Below are positions 51,123 to 59,961 of a stretch of DNA of 64,000 bases, piece after piece. The notes under the pieces were generated by a model. It was not told the origin of the DNA. It was given only the letters and a program-made list of their open reading frames with translations, and ran no database searches. Source of the DNA: JABDJL01 sp963664065 (GTDB lineage Bacteria > Pseudomonadota > Gammaproteobacteria > Xanthomonadales > SZUA-36); NCBI GenBank assembly GCA_963664065.1, contig OY760942.1:1-64000 (forward strand), written 5' to 3'. The stretch's first letter is position 1. Each line of letters begins with the position of its first letter. The position numbers were made by a program, and so were the translations under genes.

Positions 51123-52349
51123 ATGCTGAGACGCCTGTGGATTGTATCCGTTCTGCTGACCGCCTGCCTGTCACCAAATATTGGTCACCCGGCGGCAATC
51201 GAGCACACGGTAATCCTCGTCTCGCTGGATGCATTCCGCTGGGACTATGCCGGGCGAGCCGTGACCCCAGCGCTCGACTCGATCGCTGCCGCAGGCGTCC
51301 GAGCCGAAGGCCTCATCCCGGTCTTTCCGAGCAAGACCTTTCCCAATTTCTACAGCATTGCGACGGGCCTGTATCCGGAAAATCACGGGATCGTCTCAAA
51401 TGTTATCTATGACCCTGATTTCGATGCAACCTTTACGCTCAGCGATCGCGAAGAAGTGGGAAATTCCCGCTGGTGGGGTGGCGAGCCAATTTGGGTAACC
51501 GCGGAGAAGCAAGGCCTGACAACAGCTACTCTCTTCTGGCCGGGCTCTGAAGCAGCGGTGCAAGGAATACGCCCAACCCACTGGCGAAAGTTCGACGCCA
51601 GTATGAGCTACGAATCCCGGGTCGATCAGATCCTGGAATGGCTGGACCTTCCGGCGCAGCAGCGGCCGAGGCTTCTTACCCTCTACATTGAGGAGGTCAA
51701 CACCATAGGGCATCTTTATGGACCCGATTCCCCCGAAGTTATCCAAGCGGTAGAGCTAGTAGACCGCCTCCTTGGAAAGCTCTTGTCCGGCCTCGCAGAA
51801 CGCAACATGAACCGCTCTGTCAATCTCGTCATCGTCTCCGATCACGGCATGGCTGAGATGGATGAAAGTCGCGTTGTGTTTCTCGACGATTTCATCGACC
51901 TCGATAACTGTAGAGTGCTTCAAGCAGGCGCTGTGCTTCAGCTCATACCGAAATCAGGCCTGGAAGATCAAATCTTCTCGAAACTGGTGCACGCGAGTCC
52001 CCATATGAAGATCTATCGGCGAGCTGATTTACCTGAGCGATTACACTTGAAACATAACTCGCGGGTTACCCCGTTGGTCGGAATCCCCGACGACGGATGG
52101 ATTATTGCGACACGCTCGATCGAGAGCAAGATGCAACCGCAATTTGTACGTGGCGACCATGGACATGACCCAAAACACCTGTCGATGCATGGCATTTTTT
52201 ATGCTTCCGGGCCTGCTCTCAAGAAGGACATCCTAGTGGATCGATTCGAGAGTGTTCATGTATACAATTTGTTGGCTTCACTGCTTGATATAAAAGCAGC
52301 GCCCAATGATGGCAACCCAAGTATCATCGAACCCTTACTTGTGCACTAG
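51123..52349 (+). CDS. type I phosphodiesterase / nucleotide pyrophosphatase
   Basis: 408 residues with a signal peptide (residues 1-24), so periplasmic. The alkaline-phosphatase-type core has metal Asp in SLDAFRWDY (about 35), the nucleophile Thr in FPSKTFPNFYSI (about 71), SDHGM (about 240) and GDHGHDP (about 340). In the zinc motif EExDxxGHxxGP the Asp is replaced: EEVNTIGHLYGP has Asn. The family hydrolyses phosphodiesters of nucleotides or lipids. The Asn may change metal use or activity. Start chosen for AAGGAG upstream. Confidence 0.88.
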   Translation: MLRRLWIVSVLLTACLSPNIGHPAAIEHTVILVSLDAFRWDYAGRAVTPALDSIAAAGVRAEGLIPVFPSKTFPNFYSIATGLYPENHGIVSNVIYDPDFDATFTLSDREEVGNSRWWGGEPIWVTAEKQGLTTATLFWPGSEAAVQGIRPTHWRKFDASMSYESRVDQILEWLDLPAQQRPRLLTLYIEEVNTIGHLYGPDSPEVIQAVELVDRLLGKLLSGLAERNMNRSVNLVIVSDHGMAEMDESRVVFLDDFIDLDNCRVLQAGAVLQLIPKSGLEDQIFSKLVHASPHMKIYRRADLPERLHLKHNSRVTPLVGIPDDGWIIATRSIESKMQPQFVRGDHGHDPKHLSMHGIFYASGPALKKDILVDRFESVHVYNLLASLLDIKAAPNDGNPSIIEPLLVH

Positions 52350-52447
52350 CCCGAACACGGGTTGGCTCCTGGCCGCAAGCAGACCCTTTCATAAGCAAAA
52401 TACTGATGGTGCTCTATTCTTAGAACAAGAAACTGAAGGTTGGTGTA

Positions 52448-52873
52448 ATGAAAACTTCCAGATTAGTGTTTTTTATGATGGGGTTTATGTTCTCAGGTCC
52501 TGTTGTCGCCGAATTCTGCATGTGGGTGGATGAGAATGGCGTGGCTCATTACGCTGAGACCTGCCCCGAAGATGTTGAAAGCACTGAAATCGATATACAA
52601 CCCCCACCCTCTCCAGCCCAGGTAGAGGCTGCAATCAAAATGTCCAAGCGGTCGGCTGAAACGAGTAAGGCTCAGAAAGAAATAACCTCTGCGGAACAAC
52701 CGGTATTTATCCCTCGTCACACTCAAGCAGAAATCGAGAAAATGGAGAAAGAGCAGCAAGAAAAACAGTGTGAAATTTGGCAGTCTGAACTAGCCGAGTT
52801 GGAACGAATACGTGAATGGCACGAAAAACAAATAGACGTGAAAAAATTGCTAAATGACAACAAGTGTAGGTAA
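52448..52873 (+). CDS. DUF4124-domain periplasmic protein
   Basis: 141 residues. Signal peptide (FFMMGFMFSGPVVA), then the DUF4124 motif CMWVDENGVAHYAETCP with two Cys, a Pro-rich linker and a long charged coiled coil (TQAEIEKMEKEQQEKQ) ending in Cys. Common in gammaproteobacteria; role unknown. GAAGG precedes the start. Confidence 0.8.
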   Translation: MKTSRLVFFMMGFMFSGPVVAEFCMWVDENGVAHYAETCPEDVESTEIDIQPPPSPAQVEAAIKMSKRSAETSKAQKEITSAEQPVFIPRHTQAEIEKMEKEQQEKQCEIWQSELAELERIREWHEKQIDVKKLLNDNKCR

Positions 52874-52912
52874 CGAAAGATAAGCCATTCAAAACAGATT
52901 TGTATTTCTGAA

Positions 52913-52940
52913 CTTCTGCTCTTGGCCGTAAAGCAACCTT
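52913..52940. repeat. dispersed repeat copy
   Basis: CTTCTGCTCTTGGCCGTAAAGCAACC, a member of the short intergenic repeat family; about 160 bases of otherwise empty sequence separate the neighbouring genes. Confidence 0.5.
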
Positions 52941-53060
52941 TTTCTATCAACCTAAAATTGGGTGAAATGGATGCTCTGACTGACTGCTTTGACCTAAAGC
53001 GGACATCGCAAACATCATGGTGTACCCTGCATTGCGGGATTGCGTAAAGAATGGGGCTTT

Positions 53061-53570
53061 ATGGTGGATTCGGCAAGACTGAACGACTGGATACAGGCTG
53101 TTGGTATTTTCGCGGTCGTCGCTTCACTGGTATTCGTTGGTATCGAGGTAAGGCAGAATTCCATCGCCACACGTTCGGCGACCAATGCTGCTGTAAAGGA
53201 CTCCTTTCGTGAGCTAAACCTTGCTATCGCATCGAGTCCCGAGCTTGCAAGAGCAATGGTCACCAGCACGGAAACCCCCGACGATGCGTTGCCTGAGGAT
53301 CGGCTTCGAGTACTTGCACTATGGCGGGCGCTTTTTCATGTATGGTCGAACGTCCATCGCCAACACCTCAACGGGACGATAGACCCGACCCTCTATGACG
53401 CCGTAGTTCAGGAGATTTCAGCGTACGCTGGAAACTCTCACGGCTCCGTGGCCCTCAATGACGTAGAGAGAAGAAAACGACAAATGCGCTGGGCGTGGGA
53501 AAGTGAGCGATTTCTCTTTAATCCAGATTTTCAATTGTTTGTCGACGATGTCATTGGCGTAAAGCGATAG
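53061..53570 (+). CDS. membrane-anchored protein of unknown function
   Basis: 169 residues from the ATG at 53061. LNDWIQAVGIFAVVASLVFV, then GIEVRQNSIATRSATNAAVK, is a one-helix anchor followed by a helical domain (ALWRALFHVWSNVHRQHLNG), a widespread unnamed family in marine proteobacteria. The same architecture is seen in the broken gene at 47550-48554. It is probably an inner-membrane protein with a cytoplasmic domain. Complete. Confidence 0.75.
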   Translation: MVDSARLNDWIQAVGIFAVVASLVFVGIEVRQNSIATRSATNAAVKDSFRELNLAIASSPELARAMVTSTETPDDALPEDRLRVLALWRALFHVWSNVHRQHLNGTIDPTLYDAVVQEISAYAGNSHGSVALNDVERRKRQMRWAWESERFLFNPDFQLFVDDVIGVKR

Positions 53571-53615
53571 TTTTTGATCGAAGCGAGCTTGTCCACTTTT
53601 GGCCGTATATAGGTA

Positions 53616-53903
53616 TTCCGTTCCACTTTCCGTGATACTGGACACAGCTGGCAGGTAGCTGTAGCGGACTTCTACAATGCTGCTTTTCAAGACATCAAAA
53701 TCATCAGAAATGTCTATCATGACCCAGTAATCGTCGTAAACAGTGACTTGGTTACACGGCATTACATCGGCACGGCGGTGTTCAAAGTATCAGACGAAAC
53801 TGACCCGGTGTCAGCGACCAATCGATACCTGGATGTCCTGATCAAGGAGAACGGCACTTGGAAAATGCTGTGGCATTCTTGGGTACCTGTGAACTGGGAA
53901 TGA
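53616..53903 (+). pseudogene. C-terminal fragment of an NTF2/SnoaL-like protein
   Basis: The frame is protein-like from about 53650 (WQVAVADFYNAAFQDIKIIR, then HYIGTAVFKVSDETD and VLIKENGTWKMLWHSWVPVN) to TGA at 53901. This is the last 85 residues of an NTF2-like fold. No start codon or N-terminal helices are present; a dispersed-repeat scrap (GTCCACTTTTGGCCG) stands just before it. It is therefore a remnant. It is the second NTF2-like relic in the region. Confidence 0.65.
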
Positions 53904-54065
53904 CTGCGAACACCAAGTTTGTGCACCTTCGTGCAAATAGGCCACCACGGTTGTGGGTCGACGTTAAAATTCATTCTTGATTTCAAGCATATGTTGCTTC
54001 GATCGGTTGAAACGACAGCCGAAAGCAGACCTTCAATAACCTGCATACAGCACGTTTAAATCCTC

Positions 54066-54145
54066 GCTGAACGACCAACTAGAGTCCGTGATAGTAATGA
54101 TCTTTGCTGAACGACCAACTAGAGTCCGTGATAGTAATGATCTTT
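54066..54145. repeat. 40-bp perfect tandem duplication
   Basis: The unit beginning GCTGAACGACCAACTAGAG is present twice, 54066-54105 and 54106-54145, with no differences. Because it is perfect, it is recent or an assembly artefact. It lies 15 bases from a tRNA-like fragment. Confidence 0.85.
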
Positions 54146-54159
54146 GTTGCAAACTGAAA

Positions 54160-54181
54160 CGGGCGATGGGAATCGAACCGA
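54160..54181 (-). other. tRNA-Gly 3'-end copy (possible att scar)
   Basis: 19 of 22 bases match the T-arm and acceptor part of the tRNA-Gly gene at 54317-54390, in the same orientation, with no remaining tRNA. A copied tRNA 3' end is the usual mark left by an integrase-driven element. Only about 135 bases now lie between. Confidence 0.45.
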
Positions 54182-54316
54182 CCGCGTCCACGGTAGTTAT
54201 TCAAAGCACAGAAACATCACGTGGTCTAATCGAAAGCGCCAGGTGATTGAAACTAGTATCCTGTGGGTGACTCCCTTGCCCATTCAAGCCAATATCCCTG
54301 AAAGGGATAATTGGCT

Positions 54317-54390
54317 TGGAGCGGGTGATGGGAATCGAACCCACATTAAGAGCTTGGGAAGCTCCCGTTCTGCCGTTGAACTACACCCGC
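54317..54390 (-). tRNA. tRNA-Gly(CCC)
   Basis: 74 bases on the minus strand. Acceptor GCGGGTG pairs with CACCCGC; D stem GTTC/GAAC; anticodon stem GGAGC/GCTCT with loop TTCCCAA, so the anticodon is CCC; T stem GTGGG/CCCAT with loop TTCGATT; discriminator T and encoded CCA. All arms pair, so it should be functional. It reads GGG codons. Confidence 0.95.
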
Positions 54391-54427
54391 GTGAGCCTGC
54401 ATGTTACACCTGATATCCGGTTTGTCG

Positions 54428-54740
54428 TCAAGCAGATGCGACTGATTCCAATGTTTCGTCAAGCCTATCGAGTAACAGGTCTGCATTCTTTGCGCTAAAC
54501 ACCATCGGCCCCTGATTTTAAGTACATTTCCCCTCGGTGCAGTGTCGCTGATCAGCACTCCGCGGTCACGCATTCCATTAACCACAGCCAAGGCCTCCTC
54601 CCGGGCCCCTTCGCGACTTTCTCGATCCCGCACCAGTTCGACACCCATGAACAGGCCGGAACCCCGAATGTCTCCGATGATTTCATGCCGCTGCGCAAGT
54701 GTCGTCAGCCCTTCCTGCAGATGATTACCTACCGTCATCG
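54428..54740 (-). pseudogene. class III aminotransferase C-terminal fragment, frameshifted
   Basis: The sequence reads VGNHLQEGLTTLAQRHEIIG, then DIRGSGLFMGVELVRDRES and GVLISDTAPRGNVLKIR, the C-terminal small domain of PLP class III transaminases. After KIR one base is out of place; the correct sense resumes in another frame with PMVFSAKNADLLLDRLDETL to TGA at 54428. The large PLP-binding domain is absent: upstream lies the AsmA-like gene. So this is a stub left by a deletion or insertion beside the tRNA. Confidence 0.75.
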
Positions 54741-55468
54741 CGTTCCAGGAGACCCTTGAGTTTCTCTTCCAGCTTCTCCTCAGCCCGTTCAATCAGTTTT
54801 TCTTTTTGCTTCTCCACCAGGCTGTCGACACCTGCACGGGTTGCAGCGCTGATGATGCGCTCCATCAGGGCTTCGGAAATCTCGGCGCCAATTTGTTCCG
54901 GCGGGGCTCCGTCTGGTTCACCCAGATCTGACATGAATAAAACCGGAAAATCAAAAGTCAGTTGCCGGCCAGGTTTGTGGGCCGCAATTGCAGCGATGGT
55001 TCCGCCTTTGAAATCCAGCCGGTCGATAATCATCAGTCCGGTGTCTGAACCTGATGGCGGCGCGGCGTCTTCTACACTTTGCTGAAGCACATCGATATTG
55101 GCGACACCATCTTTATCAAGTTCATAACTGACCTGCGGATCACGGATAAGAATCTTTTCAATTACCAGTACATCTTCATTGACAGATGACAGGTCGATAT
55201 CTATCTCGATTAATCCCAATGTGAGCGCAGGCGCACTGGAGTAGCCTGGAGGATTGGATATGCTCAAACCGGCAAAACTTGCCTTGCCCTGGAGTAGCGT
55301 GATGCTGACCTTTTCAAGGCTGACCGGTGTACCCAGCAGTTCCAGCCCGGCCGCTTCAAAAGATTCTTTCACGATTCTGTCCATATTATTCATCAGCAAT
55401 ACGGTGGACACACCAACGGCGACCACGACTATTGCAATGACGATCAATACGATTTTTCCGGCTTTCAC
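54725..55468 (-). CDS. AsmA-like membrane-anchored protein
   Basis: 247 residues from a GTG at 55468; this start keeps the membrane helix (VKAGKIVLIVIAIVVVAVGV), while a later ATG would lose it. The periplasmic part (LLQGKASFAGLSISNPPGYS, ILIRDPQVSYELDKDGVANI, LMIIDRLDFKGGTIAAI) has the beta pattern of AsmA/DUF748 proteins, which are linked with outer-membrane assembly or lipid transport. A long C-terminal coiled coil (EKQKEKLIERAEEKLEEKLK) follows. It overlaps the sulfotransferase gene by 83 bases. Confidence 0.75.
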   Translation of the reverse strand: MKAGKIVLIVIAIVVVAVGVSTVLLMNNMDRIVKESFEAAGLELLGTPVSLEKVSITLLQGKASFAGLSISNPPGYSSAPALTLGLIEIDIDLSSVNEDVLVIEKILIRDPQVSYELDKDGVANIDVLQQSVEDAAPPSGSDTGLMIIDRLDFKGGTIAAIAAHKPGRQLTFDFPVLFMSDLGEPDGAPPEQIGAEISEALMERIISAATRAGVDSLVEKQKEKLIERAEEKLEEKLKGLLERDDGR

Positions 55469-57566
55469 GGCCTTTACACCCCCAACCGCTGCTCTTCGAA
55501 TCAAAAAGCTGCAATGGTGCAGCCAATATTTCCGAATAGCTTTGCCATTTGCCCCGGCCCTTGTTGACCACCGGTGCAATGGCTTCCAGGCGTGGCCCGA
55601 TCGCGTCATCCCAGGGCAGATTCAGCAATTCGCACAAGCTTCGCAGTTCAGGTACAGCCTTGCTTAACAGGGCATCACCATCCACATCAATAAACTCAAT
55701 ATCAAGAATCTCGCGATACTGCTGCAAGACTTCACATTGGTCTCTGTAAATTGCAGCCATGTCCTGTAACTCGGCGTAGCCACTGCGGAACCAGTCCAGC
55801 ACCATGTCACGTGGATCACGGCTGACAACCAGCACTCGTGCTGCCGGGAAAATACGGGCAATGGTGGGTAGCATATCGGCCGAGATCCACATCGAGTCCA
55901 CGGTGGTTTTGTTTCCCGGTTCCAACTGCCCCGACTTCAAGTCTGTCCAGTACCGGCCTGCGGCAAGCCCCGCTGAGTCACCGCTGAAACGGTCCAGTTC
56001 TGACCGGCCGCACGGGGTGCTGATCAAGGATCTTCGCTGAATTTGTGTTTCCGGTTTGTCTGCGACCAGCATTACATCCGTGTGTGCCCCGAGCCCTGCC
56101 GCCAGCCATTCCCAACCCGACCCCGGCCAGGCGAACATGAATACGGGGTCGGCTGGCAGGATCGTCGCGTTAACACGGTTCCTGGCAACCGGGGCAGGCC
56201 CGGAGTCCAGGTATTCGCGGTTCTCATGTGCAGAGGTTTCAGCTACCGATAAAACTTGCGCGAGTCTGCCGGTCAACTTTGAATAATATCCGGCAGCCTC
56301 CTCAAACCTTGCGTCACGGTCCAGGACTTCCGCCAGTGTTTTTCGAATTCTGCGATGGTCGACATTGGATAAACCGGGCTCATTTTCAACTTCCTGCAAG
56401 GCAATAATACCTTCCTCTTTACCGCTTTGGCATAGTTGAAATCCCCGAAACATGCGCGCAAATAATGGCGGTTCGGCGCCTGACAGTAGTTTGTCGATCC
56501 AAAGGTCTGCCACGTCTTGCCGACCCGACTTGCTCAGTAATCTTACATAAGCCAATTGGCCCTCATCCGGTGCTTTCTCGCTGGTCGCAACGGGTTCAAT
56601 CAGGGCAAGCGCTGCATCATGATTTCTCAATTGCTCAAAAGCCCGGGCTTTGAGCAGTACCACGCGTCCCGAATCAGCCGGGGCAGCCTTTTCCAGGATC
56701 TTCAGGGCGGCAGCTGGATTCCCCCGCGCAATTTCAAATTCAGCACCGGTAAGGTGCATCTCAGGATCGACCACTGCTTGCTCGCCCGCAATTTCCTGGT
56801 GGGCCTGCTGAACGTTTCCCTGAGCCTTTTCATATTCTGCAAGGTTTCCCAAAACTACCGGGCTCTTGCGTCCCAGGGACGATGCTTTTTGAAAACTCAA
56901 AACCGCCTCTTGGTGACTGCCATTCTTGCGTTGAGCTACACCAAGGAATTCCCAGCCAACCGCGAAATTTTTGTCAGCATCCACGATATTCTGGAAACAT
57001 TGCATGGCAAAAGCAGTATTTTCGGCCGCCAGGAACGCACGCCCCAAATGAAGTTGAGCGCTTTGGTGTTCAGGTGATTCTTTCAGTGCTTCCTGGAGGT
57101 AGGCAATGGCCTTGCTTGTGTCACCTTGTTCCAGTTTTGCTGTTCCAAGGTAAACCAGCGCCTGCACGTTACGGTCATCCTCCGTCAGCGCCAGGTTGGC
57201 CGCATTTTCCGCCGCGGTATAGTTGCCGGCCATCAATTCTACGAATGCAAGACCGTTATGCGAGTCGATGTGAAAGGGTTCAGCCTGCAGCGCAGCCAGG
57301 TATGAGTTGCGTGCCTTATCAACCGCTCTTTGAGACATGTAAATGGTCGCAAGCGTGTAATGGATGTTTGCGTTATCGGGTTCCTGGTTACTGGCTTGCA
57401 CCATCAAACCTATCGCTTCATCCAGGTCGCCCTGCGCCTGGCGGGCCAGTGCAAGCATAAAGACCGCCTGGGTGTTGCTTCCATCATCTTTGATGAGCGA
57501 TCGGTAAATCGCCTCTGCATCCGTAAACTGGCCTGCATCCAGGTGCTTTTGTGCTTGTTTCATCAT
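55386..57566 (-). CDS. TPR protein with C-terminal sulfotransferase domain
   Basis: 726 residues. About twelve TPR units fill 1-450 (AQKHLDAGQFTDAEAIYRSL and repeats); the last 250 form a sulfotransferase-like domain with a PAPS-loop-like FMFAWPGSGWEWLAAGL (about 478-494) and RVLVVSRDPRDMVLDWFRSG (about 580-600), the 3'-phosphate site. The final 40 or so residues are unlike the family and overlap the AsmA-like gene, so a frame change near 55500 may have replaced the true end. The family sulfates peptides or glycans, or binds them. Confidence 0.8.
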   Translation of the reverse strand: MMKQAQKHLDAGQFTDAEAIYRSLIKDDGSNTQAVFMLALARQAQGDLDEAIGLMVQASNQEPDNANIHYTLATIYMSQRAVDKARNSYLAALQAEPFHIDSHNGLAFVELMAGNYTAAENAANLALTEDDRNVQALVYLGTAKLEQGDTSKAIAYLQEALKESPEHQSAQLHLGRAFLAAENTAFAMQCFQNIVDADKNFAVGWEFLGVAQRKNGSHQEAVLSFQKASSLGRKSPVVLGNLAEYEKAQGNVQQAHQEIAGEQAVVDPEMHLTGAEFEIARGNPAAALKILEKAAPADSGRVVLLKARAFEQLRNHDAALALIEPVATSEKAPDEGQLAYVRLLSKSGRQDVADLWIDKLLSGAEPPLFARMFRGFQLCQSGKEEGIIALQEVENEPGLSNVDHRRIRKTLAEVLDRDARFEEAAGYYSKLTGRLAQVLSVAETSAHENREYLDSGPAPVARNRVNATILPADPVFMFAWPGSGWEWLAAGLGAHTDVMLVADKPETQIQRRSLISTPCGRSELDRFSGDSAGLAAGRYWTDLKSGQLEPGNKTTVDSMWISADMLPTIARIFPAARVLVVSRDPRDMVLDWFRSGYAELQDMAAIYRDQCEVLQQYREILDIEFIDVDGDALLSKAVPELRSLCELLNLPWDDAIGPRLEAIAPVVNKGRGKWQSYSEILAAPLQLFDSKSSGWGCKGRESRKNRIDRHCNSRGRRWCVHRIADE

Positions 57567-58600
57567 GCCCTTTGCTCTTCTAGCTCTTCCAGCCCTTTCA
57601 ATGTTTCCAATTCAGTTTGACGATCAAGAAAGCGGTCCGTAATGAATTCATCGGCCCAACTTTCCAGTCGCCAGTTTTTCAGGTACCCGCAATGGCCTCC
57701 ATGTTGGGTCACATTGGTCTCAAGGCATGGATTATCGGCTAAGGAGTTAATGTCTCTCACAGGTACAATCGGGTCATCCACCGATGTCAGAATGCTGCTG
57801 GGAACCGTTAGCGACTCGAGCCGGTTTCCGGCAATCGAGTATCCGTCAAAATAGTCTCCCAGCGTTTGGTAGCCGTAATATCTGGTGGCAAGGAATCGCG
57901 TGCGCTCCCGCATATCCGGCAACTGATGCCACTCATTGTAATCATAACGGTCAGGGAAACAGGCCTGTTTCTTCTTTAAGGAACGGGCCCATTTACGGTT
58001 GTAATAATCCTCATAGAATGTGGGTCCGTCTTCCATCGACTTCAATACATGATCCGGGTTCATCACTGGACAGATTCCAACGCAACGCCCGACAGCAAGG
58101 CCTGAAGCAGGGCCATGCAGTGCCACCCTAAGGGCAAAATTGCCACCCAGTGAATAGCCCGCGATAGACCAGTCCGATGCACCGGTACGTTGCTGCATAT
58201 CTCCCAATGCTCCGATGACTTCTTTTAACCGGCAGGAGTGAAATACGCCCGGATTCAGGTGGTGACTGTCACCGTGGTCCCTGAAATTCAGCCGGAATAC
58301 ATCGAAACCTTTTTTGAACAGGTGCGCACCGGTCGACAATATATAGTTTGACCTCGAATTGCCCTCCCAGCCATGCAACAAAACAGCCAGTCCCAAGCTG
58401 TTTTGAGGCCGCGAGGAATAATGGCCGATCAAACGCACACCTTTACCGCAATCCAACAACCATTCCTGTTCTGCAGCCACCAGTTCACGGGAGCGGGCGG
58501 CAACCAGTAGACGCCGTATGTTGCCGCTGCCCAGCATTGACTGGATGTGCGGGCTACGCAAGCCGAACGATGGCTGGTATTTTTTGACTATTTCATTCAT
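57563..58600 (-). CDS. YheT/EMB8-type alpha/beta hydrolase
   Basis: 345 residues. LLHGWEGNSRSNYI (oxyanion), the nucleophile Ser in IAGYSLGGNFALRVAL (about 148), the acid in TSVDDPIVP and the His in QHGGHCGYL (about 302) give a full triad in the AB-hydrolase-4 family. Substrates of bacterial members are not known; lipid or ester hydrolysis is likely. It overlaps the TPR gene by four bases and abuts the acyltransferase gene (one base), so the three are one operon. Confidence 0.88.
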   Translation of the reverse strand: MNEIVKKYQPSFGLRSPHIQSMLGSGNIRRLLVAARSRELVAAEQEWLLDCGKGVRLIGHYSSRPQNSLGLAVLLHGWEGNSRSNYILSTGAHLFKKGFDVFRLNFRDHGDSHHLNPGVFHSCRLKEVIGALGDMQQRTGASDWSIAGYSLGGNFALRVALHGPASGLAVGRCVGICPVMNPDHVLKSMEDGPTFYEDYYNRKWARSLKKKQACFPDRYDYNEWHQLPDMRERTRFLATRYYGYQTLGDYFDGYSIAGNRLESLTVPSSILTSVDDPIVPVRDINSLADNPCLETNVTQHGGHCGYLKNWRLESWADEFITDRFLDRQTELETLKGLEELEEQRA

Positions 58601-59371
58601 CTACGGCCTGTCTTCAAATGCTTCCGAAACTGCCGCCCAGGCCGTGGCTGCCAGTTCCTTTCTTGGACGGTCCACCACGTGAATGGCCTGCAAAAAATGA
58701 ACTTCACAGACACCCGCAGGCCTGCCCAGCAAACGAATGAAATTCTGCATAAAAGTTTCCTTGTCCAGAAACGTCATACCGGTATCCCTGTGCCCATTGC
58801 GTATGTAGCGGATCATCACTGGCTGAACCGGGCATTCAACTTCCACCGCCGCCTTGAACAGGCGGGCGTGAAACACCTTGACCGTATGGCCGGGCATTAT
58901 TCCACCTTCGGGGAAGATGGCGACTCGGGAGCCTTCCTTCAAGCGCGTACTCATCGCATTTGCTACGGAGCGGGAAGAATCCTGGCTGCCACGCTCATGG
59001 AAAACAGTCCTGGACAACCTTGCGAGAAAAGAGATGAAAGGCCAATGGGCAATTTCCGCCTTGCTGACAAACCCCATGGCAGCGATGCTGTGCAGGGCCA
59101 GGATGTCCAGCCAGGAAATATGATTGGAAACAATCAGGACCGGGCCCGGCAGCACCGCGCCGCTAACCTGGGTTTTCACACCAAAACTTCTGCACACCAT
59201 CCGCGTCCACCAATTCAACATGAACTCGTCCAGGTGGCGATCAGCTACACGGATGGATGCGCCAAAGCGATTTACCGTCAAAAATGTAGGGATGCTGCCG
59301 AACACTGCCAGCAAAACCAGCAGGAATCCCCTCGCCAATAACCTCAAGGGTGTGTAACGATCAGTCCACAT
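58601..59371 (-). CDS. lysophospholipid acyltransferase (PlsC family)
   Basis: 256 residues. N-terminal membrane helix (about 12-32), then the acyltransferase blocks: SNHISWLD in place of the more common NHxSxxD form (about 83-90), VFHERGS (about 123) and FPEGG (about 154). The family moves an acyl chain to a lysophospholipid or glycerol-phosphate at the inner membrane. Operon with the hydrolase downstream and three bases after the thioesterase upstream. Confidence 0.88.
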   Translation of the reverse strand: MWTDRYTPLRLLARGFLLVLLAVFGSIPTFLTVNRFGASIRVADRHLDEFMLNWWTRMVCRSFGVKTQVSGAVLPGPVLIVSNHISWLDILALHSIAAMGFVSKAEIAHWPFISFLARLSRTVFHERGSQDSSRSVANAMSTRLKEGSRVAIFPEGGIMPGHTVKVFHARLFKAAVEVECPVQPVMIRYIRNGHRDTGMTFLDKETFMQNFIRLLGRPAGVCEVHFLQAIHVVDRPRKELAATAWAAVSEAFEDRP

Positions 59372-59374
59372 CAG

Positions 59375-59815
59375 CTAATGCTTCCCAGCTTCCCTAATAC
59401 TGACGGTCAGTTTTGCAGAACAGCACATCCGTCCGGCATCATCACGAATGTCGATTTGCCAGAAATGCAGACTACGGCCAATTCTCACCGGCTTGCACAG
59501 CCCGCTTACACTGCCCTTCACAGCCGGACGCAAGTGGCTGCCGCTAACTTCAATTCCGGCTACCTTAACCCCCTCAATACGCGAAACCAGCAGAAAAGAA
59601 CCGACGCTGCCCAGGGTTTCGGCGAGCACGATGGATGCCCCGCCATGCAGCAGGCCGAAAGGCTGGATCGTTCGCTCATCCACCGGCATTCTGCCGCTGA
59701 TAAATCCGGGCCCGATCACAGTAATTTCAATACCCATGTGACCGGTGAGACTGTTTCTATGCATGGAATTAATCCTGAGCAAATCGCCGGAATATTGACT
59801 GATAAATTGTTTCAA
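59375..59815 (-). CDS. hotdog-fold acyl-CoA thioesterase (PaaI type)
   Basis: 146 residues; Met18 is an alternative start. MPVDERTIQPFGLLHGGASI, then VLAETLGSVGS with the catalytic Glu (about 66), is the signature of the PaaI/YdiI group, which cleaves aryl- or acyl-CoA esters. First gene of the leftward cluster with the acyltransferase; the two could adjust acyl-CoA supply (inference). Confidence 0.88.
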   Translation of the reverse strand: MKQFISQYSGDLLRINSMHRNSLTGHMGIEITVIGPGFISGRMPVDERTIQPFGLLHGGASIVLAETLGSVGSFLLVSRIEGVKVAGIEVSGSHLRPAVKGSVSGLCKPVRIGRSLHFWQIDIRDDAGRMCCSAKLTVSIREAGKH

Positions 59816-59961
59816 GTTGTCACCCGTCAGCAGGACAAGGGAGCAAGGTTAGCATAGTGACTGGCATTCATATTGCTTTGGTTTACATGCGGAATGGTAG
59901 ACAATACGCGCTTCCCCGCGCGACCGACTGGCACGGATAAGAATCTTCAGGAAAGACCGAA

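Noticed and set aside
54144..54413. 89-codon frame over the tRNA region
   Set aside because: It covers the tRNA-Gly gene in antisense and has no protein features.
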